Assembly (NCBI GenBank): GCA_009733775.1
Contig: WOGZ01000043.1
Span: 104,092 to 168,091 of the forward strand
Length of the DNA: 64,000 nucleotides
Source of the DNA: Alectoria sarmentosa
Taxonomy: Eukaryota > Ascomycota > Lecanoromycetes > Lecanorales > Parmeliaceae
Reading direction: 5' to 3'
Shown here: positions 24,009 through 35,254 of the stretch, piece by piece
Layout: the number at the start of each line of letters is the position of its first letter
Position numbering within the stretch: the first letter of the stretch is position 1
The notes under the pieces: model-generated
Databases searched by the model: none
Told to the model about the DNA's origin: nothing
Seen by the model: only the letters and a program-made list of their open reading frames with translations
Position numbers and translations under genes: made by a program

Positions 24009-24496
24009 TTAGTTATCCGTGGTAGGCCTGCGGTTCGTAGTGCTTGAAGCTGTGCTTTGTTTGACGTCTTCAGTGTGGTTCCGTTGCTGTTCCATCAGGA
24101 CCCCTTTGCAAAATGCGAGCGTACGTACTTGTTTAGCAGCGAGTGTAGCTACTTCCAAGGCCTTGATGCTGTCTCCCACTTGTTTTATTGTTGATACAAG
24201 AGCACACACAGCCGCTGCTTCTTCTGTGGATGCAGACTGGCTCGACTGTTTCTTTTCCACTTTGGTTGCTGCAGCCTGGTCTTTGTGCGAGTACTTTTCT
24301 TCAGTTTTGATGATGTTGGTGCGTTTCCGAAATTCTTTGCTGGTAATCGTCCAGCCATTGTCAGCATTCAACTTGGCCCGTAGCTTCTTTTCCCCATCTG
24401 TGGATTTACATAGAGTAGTGCTTTGATGGCTATACAGATCTCTTCACTGGTAGGACCTAGAGGCTAGTCTTGAGAGTCGATGTGTGGTTCGGCCAT
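24009..24496 (-). pseudogene. Probable decayed small gene
   Basis: From an ATG at 24496 the frame reads ten codons and meets a TAG at 24466-24464. Without that stop the frame continues as PLGPTSEEICIAIKALLYVN. It then loses register by one base near the codons for PQMG. From there the next frame continues as GEKKLRAKLNADNGWTITSK and on to 24009. The stop would be undone by a single T-to-C change. No GT-AG intron fits between the pieces. A nonsense mutation plus a frameshift suggests a broken gene; sequencing error is the alternative. The product family is not recognised. Confidence 0.45.
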
Positions 24497-25509
24497 GGTA
24501 GTAAACACTGGTCTTCAAATTTGAGTGGAGAGACGCACTATTGATAGAAAGATCTGGGTCCACAACCTGATGTTCTTAGGTTCAAGAAGAAAAGATATAA
24601 AACTGAGCGATTAAGAGGCCGACGCTGTAATTCTGGCGCGACTGTGTCTGCTTCTCATCTTAATGTCCACGGTACTAAGGGTTGCCGTTACGTAGAGACT
24701 GCGGCGTATCATAGCCGACAAGCAACGAAAAGCTCTCCTAAACAATCTTATAAGGTTGCGAGACTCAAGTACGAAAAGAGACAGGAGCATCTTTTCTGTA
24801 TATATATAAAGTATGCTTTTGTGATTCGCGTCCTGGCAAAAGTATCAAAGAGATGAACAATCAGCCATAAAAGATAAAAGGGACAATAGAGAGCACAAGT
24901 GCCATCTTTGAAGAGCACACATATTCTTTCTCCTTCAATGCCTCGAAATAACAGACATATACAGTTGAAGCCCATTTCATGGATATCGCCCGGTTGGAGT
25001 TGGGTGGAGTTGCGAGGGTTCCATGATTAAAACCTCATACACTACCTATGTTGTACTCTACATACTCGTCTTAAATGGCCTATGCACTGAATCAGTACCT
25101 TAGACATCGGAGTCAGTACTTTATCATTTTATGACGGAGACTAGACAGCTCGGCCGAGATGCCAAGACCGAGGTGGGTGCCAAGTGCTAAGACCGAAAGC
25201 CAAAGGGGGACGAGAAATACACACTTTCGAGACGACGGCAGAGTCGTGCCAACTTTTCAACTTTCCGCCCAAATCTTCTTCCAACGCTCTTGACCAGTTC
25301 TGAAGATCTGATCAACTGCGTCGCCTAGCTCATTTGGCGCATCTTCAGACTTCCAATGCATCAATGACCTTGCTACAGAGACCTGCGACTCTCGGCATAC
25401 TTGGCCAACAGCGCATTGGTGGCAGTGGAGAACACCTACGACTACACAAATGGTAATCGAAAGAGAGTGTGTCATATAAGACTACAGAGACTGCCGCCAA
25501 TGAGGGACC
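24497..25509. other. Intergenic, no gene recognised
   Basis: About 1 kb upstream of the flippase start; the part next to 25509 should hold its promoter. An AT-rich patch lies near 24780-24960. No coding sequence is supported. Confidence 0.45.
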
Positions 25510-28500
25510 ATGGCCGCTGATGAGCATAATGGAGATGGTGGAGAAGATGATCGTTCCAAAACAAATTCGGCCGAATTAAAGGAAACAAATGGGCAGCATT
25601 CGGGTCTCGCAAGCCAATCAGCTCTAATGGCTCCTTCCTCGGCCTCGAATTCAGCTGTCTTCCCGTCAAGTCCCTTCCAGTCCCTGACAGTACTGTCTGC
25701 CGATGCTGCCCACTCCTCTGGGAAAGACCATGTAGCCGATATGAAGGGCACGGACGATGGATCGAGCTTCGTGGGTAAGACAATTAGGGAACGAAGCAAG
25801 CACCGGCGGAAAAGTTCAGCAGCTCCGAACCTGTCTCTAGACACCCGTGCGATGAACGGGCTCCGAGACAGAGGCCCAAAGGCGCCAAGGTCACCTCTGA
25901 GTCCTGCCTCTCCAGAATCGCCACCACAACTGCCTTTACCATTGCCCCATTTGAGGTCACCTTCATCATCTTGGACCCGGGACCGTGGATTTTCTCTTCG
26001 CAGAGCAATCCTGGCGCGCAATATTCATGGAGAACCCGAGAGCAGCGGATTTGCTATGGAGTTACGACCAACAGCTCCATCAGCAATGCTACAGTTTCCC
26101 GTTGGTAGTGGTTCTGGCAAAAAGTCGGAGGCAACGATTGCCATTTTACCAGTCCCCGGGATAGGCAGCGACCTTGAAACACATTCCCAGCCCACCAGAA
26201 AAGCCTATGAATCACTGGCTTTACCACACTACGAAACATGGATCAAAAGCAAATCAAGTCGTACCGGACTGCCGTCGAGATTCCGAGCCGCAAAAGAAAG
26301 AATTCGCAAGAAGATCCTTAGGATTCAAGATATCCCTCCTTCCACGGATGGACGACATATTGACGTCGATCCAAATCGAAGGCAGTCTCTGATAGACGAA
26401 CGCACTGGTCGGAAATACATAAAAAACACCATCACGTCGAGCAGATATACGCTGTATAGCTTCTTGCCTCGTCAATTATTTGCCCAATTTTCAAAACTAG
26501 CGAACTTTTACTTTTTATGTGTATCAATATTGCAAATGATTCCTGGATTAAGCACCACCGGAACATATACAACCATCGTGCCCCTGGCATTTTTCGTAAT
26601 AATCTCCATGGCAAAGGAAGGTTATGATGATTTCAGGCGTTATAAGCTGGACAGAGCGGAAAACCGAAACACTGCCCTGGTTCTGCGTGGACACAAAGCC
26701 AGTGCAGCAAGTACAGACAACATAAACCACAGCACCGTGACATCCGATGAACAGGATTATTGGGCAGAAATCAAGTGGGAAGATATAGGGGTTGGCGACA
26801 TTGTCAAGCTAGTACGAGACGGACCAGCTCCGGCGGACCTCGTAGTTTTATATACGAATGGGGCCGAAGAAATGGCCTACGTGGAAACGATGGCGCTGGA
26901 CGGGGAGACGAATCTGAAAAGCAAAGGAACGTTGCCGCAGTTAGCTGGGTCTTGCAGAACCGTGAAGGACATAGTCAGCTGCGGAGCTCACCTTGTTGTC
27001 GAAGATCCAAATCTAGATCTGTACAAATTCGAGGGCAGAGTCACCGTTGGAGACGAGACCCTTCCTTTGGCAAACAACGAGATCATTTATCGTGGAAGCG
27101 TACTACGGAACACACATGAGGCTATTGGCATCGTAGTCTACAGTGGCGAGGGTACGCACATTTCGGAATTATTGTTCTCTATTTTTTACCACTTCTTAAG
27201 TCGCAAGACATAGTGCGAGAGCGAACCCCTGCTCCTACTCCCGAGACTTGTTTCGTTAACCCAGGTTCTTGCCTACAATAAGCAATGCTGACTCCGAAAT
27301 GTGCGGTAGAGTGCAAGATTAGAATGAATGCCACGAAGAACCCTCGAATCAAGGCTGTTAGTACTAGAATGTCTCGTGACACATGCTTAAACACGGCGCC
27401 TGCTGACATGCGCCGTGTAGCCTGCTCTTCAAACTGTGGTGAACAAGGTAGTTGTCATGCTTGTCATTTTTGTGGTAGTTCTTGCGATTTTTAACACGGC
27501 GGCGTACCAAATCTGGCAGGAATCAACAGAAGAGAAAGCCTGGTACTTAACGAATGCCAGCGTTCCCTTCTTCCCTATCCTCGTATCATTCATCATTCTC
27601 TTCAACACCATGATTCCGCTTTCCCTGTATGTCAGCCTGGAGATTGTCAAGCTGTTCCAGATGCTCCTCATGAACGACGCCGACATGTATGATGAAGCCT
27701 CCAATACTCCAATGGAAGCGAACACGTCAACGATTAACGAAGACTTGGGTCAAGTCAAGTATATGGCCAACGAGACATTCTTGGTGGACCTTACTTACGC
27801 TGTCCCAGTTATATTTTCTCCGATAAAACGGGTACCTTGACAAACAATTCGATGCGGTTTCGAAAATTGAGTATAGCTGGTACAGCTTGGCTTCACGATC
27901 CAGATGTTCAAGAAGAAGCCATGAAAGAGGCTACCTGCAAGCCAAATCTTCAGAAAAGACACAGCAAAGGCAAGAAACCCATCAGACGTGGAATCAGTAT
28001 ATCGGCGTCCGGCGAAGCATCAGCGGTTCAAGGCATGTCTCCTGTCTCCAGCGGGTCGCTTGTTGTCCGCCACAGCTCGACAAGACCTCGCTGGAAGCCA
28101 TCTGCCAGAACTCACAGATCGCAACCCGAGCTTGGCACAGCACAGCTGTTGCAGTACATACAACATCGACCGTACACTCTATTCGCCCGGAAGGTCCGCT
28201 TTTTCCTGCTTTCAATAGCTTTGTGCCATACTTGTTTTCCTGAGAAGAGGAATGGCGAGATCGAGTATCAAGCCGCCTCACCGGATGAGCAAGCTTTGGT
28301 ACGAGCTGCTCAAGATCTTGGGTACGTTATGATCGATAGGCAAAATTCAACAATCACTGTCAAAACGCTCCCTCAGGGCCACGGAGACGAGCCCACGTTC
28401 GAGACATACCAGATACTTGATGTCATCGAATTTTCCAGCAACAGAAAGAGAATGTCTATAATCGTACGTATGCCCGATCATCGCATATGCGTTTTCTGTA

Positions 28501-31076
28501 AGGGAGCGGATTCGACCATTATCCGACTGTTGCGACTGTCTGGGCTTGCAATTGCAAAAGCGGTTGAGATCGAGCAGCGAGTAAGCATGAGGCAGAGCCT
28601 TGAGGCTCAGGAGGCTCTCAGACGTGCAAGCGACGCGAATACCCGGAAGGACAGCATGACTCGAAAGAGCTTGAACATCCATCGTCCCAGCCTGTAAGAC
28701 ACTTTTCTGGGTTTCTCCCCCTCCTCCTCTTCACTCCTTCAAATAAATTCCTACATATGGTAATGCTGACTTAGGAAATTGTGCTAGCGGTGGCATTACT
28801 CACCCAAGTATGACCGCTCAACGCCTTCGGCCAGTTTGTGATGAAGTCAATGACTGGTTGAATGATCGTGAGATTGACGTTGACATTTCTCCAATCGACA
28901 ACGGCAGCATCTACTACTCTCCACGACCTTCGGCGCACTATGGTCCGACACAACGTCTCGCAAGTCTGGATGGTAGACCGTCTTTCCAAGGAGATGATGT
29001 CGGCGAGCTGGTAGAAGAGGCTTTGGTCGTCGATGATGCGGCGGTACTGGAACGCTGCTTTCAACATATCAACGACTTCGCCACAGAAGGTCTTAGGACC
29101 CTGCTATATGCTTATAGGTATATGGGAGAGGATGAGTACGATTCTTGGAAGAAAATCTATCTTGATGCCTCAACAAGTCTCCTACATCGTCAAGAGATGA
29201 TCGAAAAGGCCGGAGCCCAGGTGGAGAGAGGTCTCGAGCTAGCTGGAGCGACCGCGATTGAAGACAAGCTACAACAAGGAGTTCCAGAAGCCATTGACAA
29301 GCTCCGCCGGGCTAAAATCAAGCTCTGGATGCTGACTGGCGACAAGCGTGAGACGGCTATTAACATAGGACACTCCTGCAGGCTGATCAAAGAATACTCA
29401 TCCATCACAATACTTGATCAAGAGACCGGCGAGGTAAGCCAACGCATCGCAGCTGCAACTATCGACATCAGCACTGGCCACGTCGCCCACTCAGTTGTGG
29501 TAGTAGACGGTCACACGCTATCTCAAATTAATTCCTCTGAGCCCCTCGGCAAACTCTTCGTTTCCTTAGCTATCCTCGTCGACACGGTCATCTGCTGCCG
29601 CGCTTCCCCTTCCCAAAAAGCTTCCCTTGTCAGTTCAATCCGCCATGAAGTCCATAACGCCATCACGCTTGCGATTGGTGGTACGTACGTTTCGGAGATG
29701 ATCCGTCCCGTTTTGACTCCCTTGGAGAAGCGATGCTGACTCCGAAATGTGCTAGATGGCGCCAACGACATTGCCATGATCCAAGAAGCTCACGTCGGCA
29801 TCGGTATCACAGGAAAGGAAGGTCTCCAGGCTGCTCGCACGTCTGACTACTCTATCGCACAGTTCCGATTCCTCACTAAGTTGCTCCTTGTTCACGGTCG
29901 TTGGAATTACATTCGTACATGCAAGTACACCCTTGGAACTTTCTGGAAGGAGATGCTGTTCTATCTTACACAAGCCTTGTATCAGCGCTACGCAGGCTAC
30001 ACAGGCACATCTCTCTATGAGTCTTGGTCACTATCACTGTTCAACACGCTCTTCACCTCACTACCTGTTATTTTCATGGGAATCTTTGAGCAGGATCTTT
30101 CTGCTTCTACCCTCATGGCGGTGCCTGAACTCTATCATTCTCTCGGCCATCGTAATGGTGGGTTTAAGATCAAGATATACCTCGCCTGGGTCGCTATGGC
30201 AGCCTCGCAAGCTGTCATCGTCTTCTTCATCATGCTTGGCCTGTTCGGGCAAACGATATTCACGACCGACAACGGGCTTTACGCTATGGGAGCGCTGACT
30301 TTCACGGCATGCATCTTGGTTATTGCAACCAAAATGCAGTTCTGGGAGTTACATAACAAGACCCTCACCTGTGCCATCTCGATGTTCCTCAGTGTCGGCG
30401 GCTGGTTCCTTTGGATGATCATCCTTTCAACTACATACCACAATAATGTCATTTATGATGTTAAGGAAGGTTTCCTAGAGAGATTCGGCAGAAACGCGCT
30501 TTGGTGGCTCACGCTCATATTGGTCTTGGCAGCGTGCTGGGTGTTGGAGATTATGGTTAAGGCAACACAATGTTCGTAAGTACACATTCCGAAGCAAACT
30601 CTATCTACTCGGTCCTTTGATTTCGAGTCGCATGACATGTCTCCCGAGCCGTTTCAAAGCCCACATCTGTCTCATAACCCAAGTGATTTACCTCAAAGAA
30701 GCCACGTTGACTTGGAAATGTGCAGGTGGCTCCCGAGTGATGCGGACTGTTTCCGAGAACTGGAGAAAGATCCTGCTATCAAGAAGAGATTTGAGCAAGC
30801 TGCTTGCATGGACTCTACTCATAACAGGGACGTTGATCAAGCAGAGGCAAGTGGAGGTCTCCCACGTCAAAAGACCACGAATGGAGATCGCCAATGGGAG
30901 GGCGAAGTACAGGAAATGCTGGATCGCCCAAGACGTTCAAGAGGCGCAAGTGGTGCCGAGCATGAAGCTGAACTCGTTGGTACGATAAGGAGACGGCAGC
31001 ACTCGGAGCCTGAAGTCAAAGCGCAGGAGCACAAGGTCTCATTCGCAGTGGAGGCGAGAGCGGATGCGACAGATGC

Positions 31077-31116
<40 letters not shown>

Positions 31117-31206
31117 AAAGAGAAGCCGCCGAGGAGGAGTGCTGATGTTCAGGAGCTATTAAGGAGAGGGTTTGGAAGCGTAAGGAGAAGCCAGGACACT
31201 GTATAA
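25510..31206 (+). CDS. P4-ATPase phospholipid flippase, Dnf3-like
   Basis: Seven exons: 25510-27151, 27310-27356, 27421-27758, 27809-28693, 28788-29680, 29756-30575 and 30726-31206, giving 1701 residues. An N-terminal extension of about 280 residues comes before the catalytic core. Visible motifs are ALDGETNLKSKG (actuator, about 465), YIFSDKTGTLTNN (phosphorylated Asp at 681), NGEIEYQAASPDEQALVRAA, FCKGADSTI, LWMLTGDKRETAINIGHSC (about 1151) and GDGANDIAMIQEAHVGIGI (about 1268). At least eight membrane helices flank them. The enzyme moves phospholipids to the cytosolic leaflet with ATP. The size and the long insert after the KGADS motif suit the Dnf3 branch, an inference. The C-terminal tail contains 12 consecutive Asp coded by GAT repeats. 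Its introns are 158, 64, 50, 94, 75 and 150 bp, several of them related to each other. Confidence 0.93.
27152..27309 (+). mobile_element. Introner-like intron, flippase intron 1
   Basis: A 158 bp intron, three times the local norm. Its ends form a perfect 12 bp inverted repeat (GCACATTTCGGA at 27156-27167, TCCGAAATGTGC at 27293-27304), which would bring donor and acceptor together. It holds the GTCGCAAGACAT box at 27200-27211, also found in flippase intron 6 (one change) and P450 intron 1. The 3' end, CTGACTCCGAAATGTGC then GGTAG, is nearly the same as in the other members. Confidence 0.75.
28694..28787 (+). mobile_element. Possible decayed introner-like intron, flippase intron 4
   Basis: A 94 bp intron whose 3' end (AATGCTGACTTAGGAAATTG then TGCTAG) resembles introns 1 and 5. 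The middle is pyrimidine-rich and unlike the others. Membership rests on the 3' end only. Confidence 0.4.
29681..29755 (+). mobile_element. Introner-like intron, short derivative, flippase intron 5
   Basis: A 75 bp intron sharing both ends with intron 1: the 5' end GTACGTACGTTTCGGAG and the 3' end ATGCTGACTCCGAAATGTGC then TAG. The ends pair over 11 positions with one G-U wobble. The middle, including the GTCGCA box, is missing, as if internally deleted. Confidence 0.6.
30576..30725 (+). mobile_element. Introner-like intron, flippase intron 6
   Basis: A 150 bp intron with the box GTCGCATGACAT at 30627-30638 and the 3' end TTGACTTGGAAATGTGCAG at 30707-30725. The donor side reads GTAAGTACACATTCC and pairs imperfectly with the 3' end. 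The spacing from the box to the acceptor (98 bp) is close to intron 1 (109 bp) and P450 intron 1 (107 bp). Confidence 0.7.
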
Positions 31207-31627
31207 TGGAGTGGATACCCACAGAGCATGACGATATAAGGGCGGTATTAGTTGCACAAGGGGAAAGCGTTGCGTTTTGCGTTGCACTGCGAACGCTTGG
31301 GTATAAAGGCGATCTTGAGAAAAGCTACAGGAGTGTACACTTACATGGTCATGCAGACAAGGGCTACCAAGCGTTGATGCTTCTTCGCATGAATTGTGCC
31401 GAAAGGAGTGCGAGTCAAGCCAACAACGACGTCATACATCAGCATTGGGACTTCTTCGCGCATGAGGTGAGTAGTACGCCCATAGTAAGGTCTGAAATTA
31501 GGGAAGACTTTGATCTTGAGAGAGGTTAGAATGCCTAGTCTTGGTTTATGATCTAGACTGAATGGATTTTTGATTTCCCATCCCTGCTTCGCTCCTCTAT
31601 CTATCCACTTCCCAGACCGTGTCATGT
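31207..31627. other. Convergent intergenic region
   Basis: About 420 bp between the stop codons of the flippase and the RanBP1 gene, shared 3' UTR space. A plus-strand open frame at 31206-31529 has no recognisable product. Confidence 0.5.
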
Positions 31628-32633
31628 CTACTCCACGGCGTCCTTGGTGAACAGCGCCTCGTTCTCTTGTTGGGCTTTGATGAATGCTTCCTTGAAAAGG
31701 TTGGCATCTAGATAGCACTGGTCAGTAATGCCCAAAAGCTTCGAGGCAAGGGAAGGCGGCATGTACTTTCGCTGTTGGCAAACCGAATAGCCAAAGTCTG
31801 GGGCTCAGGCTCTCCCTCACTGACATCCGCAGCTGCGTTCCAGACCCAGCTTCGGTCGCTGCCCACGTTGGGAGAGAGCTTCATATCGGGCACGACTGCA
31901 ATCACAAATCAGTCCATATCTCACCAAAACCCCCTTCTTTGCCCAACCCACTTCCCAATAATCCATTGATACAGGGTAGCACTCACCGTAATGATTTGCA
32001 CAGACTTTCAGAGTCTTATCCCGCCTCATAACAAGCCTCGTCTTCTTGTTCTCCTTATGCTTCAGCAGCCTCACATCGCCCGTTCCGCGTTCCTTCCACT
32101 CCCGACTCTCACGATCGAACTTGAACAGCTTGGCACGCATCTTGAATGTCTGCTCCTCAGCCTCCTCGTTCGTCTTGGTCTCCACCTTTTCGGTCAGGTG
32201 CACGACGGGCTCGAAGTGGACATCTGGAGATTCGGGGGCATCGTCCTATACAACACAAATCCACATGATCAGCTTCCTATTAAGTCGTGAGGCGACGAGA
32301 GTAGGGCCAGGCCAAGGGTATGAGAGGTCTCACGTCTCCACCCTCGTCCGCTTCAGCAGCCTCGGCATCTTTCTTTGCTTTCGAACTGCCACTCCTGTCC
32401 TCAGTCTCGCCCTCGGGCTCTTCTTTCTTCTCCTTCTTGGCCCCACCACCGAACATACTGAAGACGCTGTCCTTGACTCCGGCGGCAGCAGTGGTAGCAG
32501 AGCCTGCAGCATTGGAAGCCATGTCGACGTAGCTAGTAGCGGCAGGAGCAGTGTCTTTGGGATTTTCTTCTGATTGGGCATGTGAGGCGGTTGATGGCTC
32601 GGTAGAGTCTGAGTCAGGCTTCATTTCTGACAT
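31628..32633 (-). CDS. yrb1: Ran-specific GTPase-activating accessory protein, RanBP1
   Basis: Exons 32633-32334, 32245-31987, 31895-31767 and 31707-31628 give 255 residues. The N-terminal 100 residues are Ala/Ser/Glu-rich and low complexity. The Ran-binding domain runs from about 105 to 240: DVHFEPVVHLTEKVETKTNE, FKMRAKLFKFDRESREWKER, GTGDVRLLKHKENKKTRLVM, RRDKTLKVCANHYV and DRSWVWNAAADVSEGEP. The last exon ends in NANLFKEAFIKAQQENE. RanBP1 binds Ran-GTP in the cytosol, helps RanGAP and disassembles export complexes. The ATG at 32633 is chosen over an in-frame upstream ATG because MSEMKPD resembles the usual start. Complete and of normal length. Confidence 0.95.
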
Positions 32634-33360
32634 GTTGGTGGTAGAAAAGGTGATATGCAAAAGCTGGCGGCAGGAAGATGGAGAGGAGGAAAAAGGAAGA
32701 AGGGGTGTCGTATATGGCGAAGAAAAGAAAAAGAATGTGAGGAGACATTTGTCTTATGCAGAAGACAATTGGTAGTCGACCCCAGTGCCAAGCTTTTCGT
32801 GTTCCGCCATTTCACACCCGGGCAACAAGTTCCTCCTCCTCCTTTCCCTATACTCTCCTCTCCTCTGAAATGTCCTTTTGTCTCAACTGGTACGGATTGT
32901 AACTATTGTTTACCGGTACTTCAGGTTCTCAGCGAGCGCTATGAGGCGTCAGAAGTGAGTTGCATTGGGTCATAACTTGCATTGCACATATCCAAACGGA
33001 GTGTATCCCTATCTGAGAGGAAGAAGCTATTTTACATGGTACATAAACTCGAACAACAGCGCTGCAATCGCCGGGCCGTGCCGGACAAATGAACAGGCGA
33101 CAGTCATAACATGTAAACAGTTGAAAAGAGCCGGTACCAAGACGCCGGCATAAAGTGTGCAGCTGATTAGGCACCGACAATCTCTGTGATGGGCGGATCT
33201 GACATTCCGCCTCCTGTCCAAACAGAATGCTCCCCGTTGCACCAAACCTCTGTATGTGTACCCGCCCCTGGTATAACCTCGGAAACTCCCTAGCAGATCA
33301 TCCATATCTTTTAGAACTCCACATGTAGAAGGCAGTCGCACGGACTTGGATTATTAATGA
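32634..33360. other. Intergenic, no gene recognised
   Basis: About 730 bp holding the yrb1 promoter and the 3' UTR of the homeobox gene. No coding sequence is supported. Confidence 0.5.
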
Positions 33361-35254
33361 TCATCCTGTTCTCTCAGGACTAAGACTTGAGTGGTCCATG
33401 TGACTGAATGAAACCATGTTGTGCATGTCGAGCTCTTCACTCGATGACTCTTCTTGCAAGTGCATGCCGAACTCGGTATCGTCCATCTTTGGGCCCGGTG
33501 AGTGCATCTGCAGATTCAGATTTTGCTTCGAGTACATCTCACTGAGCGAATATCCATCGTCAGACATTGCCGAATGGTGATCTTGTGAGATGGATAGAAA
33601 ATCAGCAGATGTACTTCGGTGCATGTGGGCTAGAGGAGGTGATCCATCGGCAATGACAGGATCGCCATGGCTGTAGGCTGACAAAGGTGACACCGAAGGA
33701 TTGATGGTGCTCGGATGCTCGCTGTGCATAGGCGATAGAAATGGGAGGCTGTATGATGGATTGAAACTAGAAGCAGGTACGGAGTCCATGTGTGTACCAG
33801 AGGAGTAGTACGATGGACTTGCATACTCGGAGGGCGAGCCAGTTGTAGCCGCGGACAATGGATACTGACGGTAGTCGAGACCGTAGCCTGCGGAGGTGTC
33901 GATTCGTAGATTGGGCCCAAGAGGACTAAGATCATGCTGATGTTGAGGAATGGGTGCGTAGAGAGGTGCATCGGTCATGTTGGTTGATGGGCGTTGAATG
34001 TGGAAAGATGGCATTGGGGGCATCATCGAGAAGTCAACAGCAACAGGTACAGATCGACTTCGAGTACGCTTGTGACCTCGTGGCCCTGGTGGCGGCATAC
34101 CAAAGCCATTCTCCTGAAACATAGCGAGATGTGGATGCGCCATTTGAGCCGTCGGTTGTGACGATGGGCGAGGAGGAGCCATCATAGGTGAGACGGGCGC
34201 AGATGCTGCCATCGTATGTAGATCGTATGGACTATGTCTATTATGGAAAGAGTCCAACGAGACCAATTTGGCCAATTGTCCAGAGAGGACCTTGGGATGA
34301 CCACCAAGGTGATGCACCATGATCAACGAAGCTTGCTGCTCTTCTGTAAAGTCCCCGCATTGGTGAAAGCCTCCGGTACCAGCTGAGTCCATGAAAAAGT
34401 TGGGAGGCCTATTCAATTCAACCAAGAGACCGCGGGGTCGGGTTGGCATCCCACTCGCCTCTTCTGCGGGGTCTCCGTATTCAAGGCTTATGTTCTTGAT
34501 GTAAGCAAAGGGGTATTCGATCTTGTAACCGGCTCCTTCATTGTTGATGTAGTATGTAAGGCAGGCTTTGTCGGGGGCATAAAAGACGACAAGATCCATC
34601 GCGTTTTGCCCGACACGACGCCAACTTCCTATACTCAGGGATTTGCAGGTGAAGTGGTGGATGACTGTCGACACTGTTAGACAATGATGGAGGCATGAAG
34701 AGTAGCGCTCGTCTGCATACCGATTTTGCCGGCTTGGGCGGAGTCTGGGTTCAAAAGCATTCCACCGCTGCCGTACGCACTCATATTATTTGGGGAGCGG
34801 CCGAGAAACTCTCTTCCGAGGGGCTTGCCAGACTCCATGGCTTGATTGACAAGGTATGTGCGCATTGATTCAGGAATTGCATCGCAGTCCTCCCCCGTCT
34901 CAATACTCTTCTTCGCAAGCAACTTTATTTTGGCACGCCTATGCAAGGTCAGTCAGCTCCTGTCAATATCTGCATCACCATGCGGGGCACCAACCTGTTT
35001 TGAAACCATATCTGGACAGACCTCTCGGTCATGCTGATATCTTGCGCGATACGTTCCCGAACAGTGGCCGTAGGTGTGGGGTTTCTAATGAATTCGTCTT
35101 CCAGCGTGAGGAGCTGCTCTTGTGTCGCTCTCTGCCGTTTCTGGTTTTTCTGTTGTTGGGTGAGCGTGCTCTTTCGTGGTGGTCGACGAGATGTAGGAGC
35201 CCCAGGAGCCCCAACAGTGGCAGAGACGGTGGGTGAGGGTGTTGAGGACGACAT
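33361..35254 (-). CDS. Homeodomain transcription factor
   Basis: Exons 35254-34995, 34938-34721 and 34673-33361 give 596 residues. The homeodomain spans about residues 37-96: KNQKRQRATQEQLLTLEDEF, then SMTERSVQIWFQNR, with intron 1 splitting the recognition helix before RAKIKLLAKK. A conserved fungal region follows (HHFTCKSLSIGSWRRVGQNA, MDLVVFYAPDKACLTYYINN). After it comes a long disordered Pro/Ser/His-rich tail with a KRTRSRS basic patch. This domain pair fits the fungal Pah1/Phx1-type homeobox regulators linked to development, stress or conidiation in other ascomycetes; the role here is inference. The gene is preceded by 2 kb without genes, typical of a regulated gene. Confidence 0.9.
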
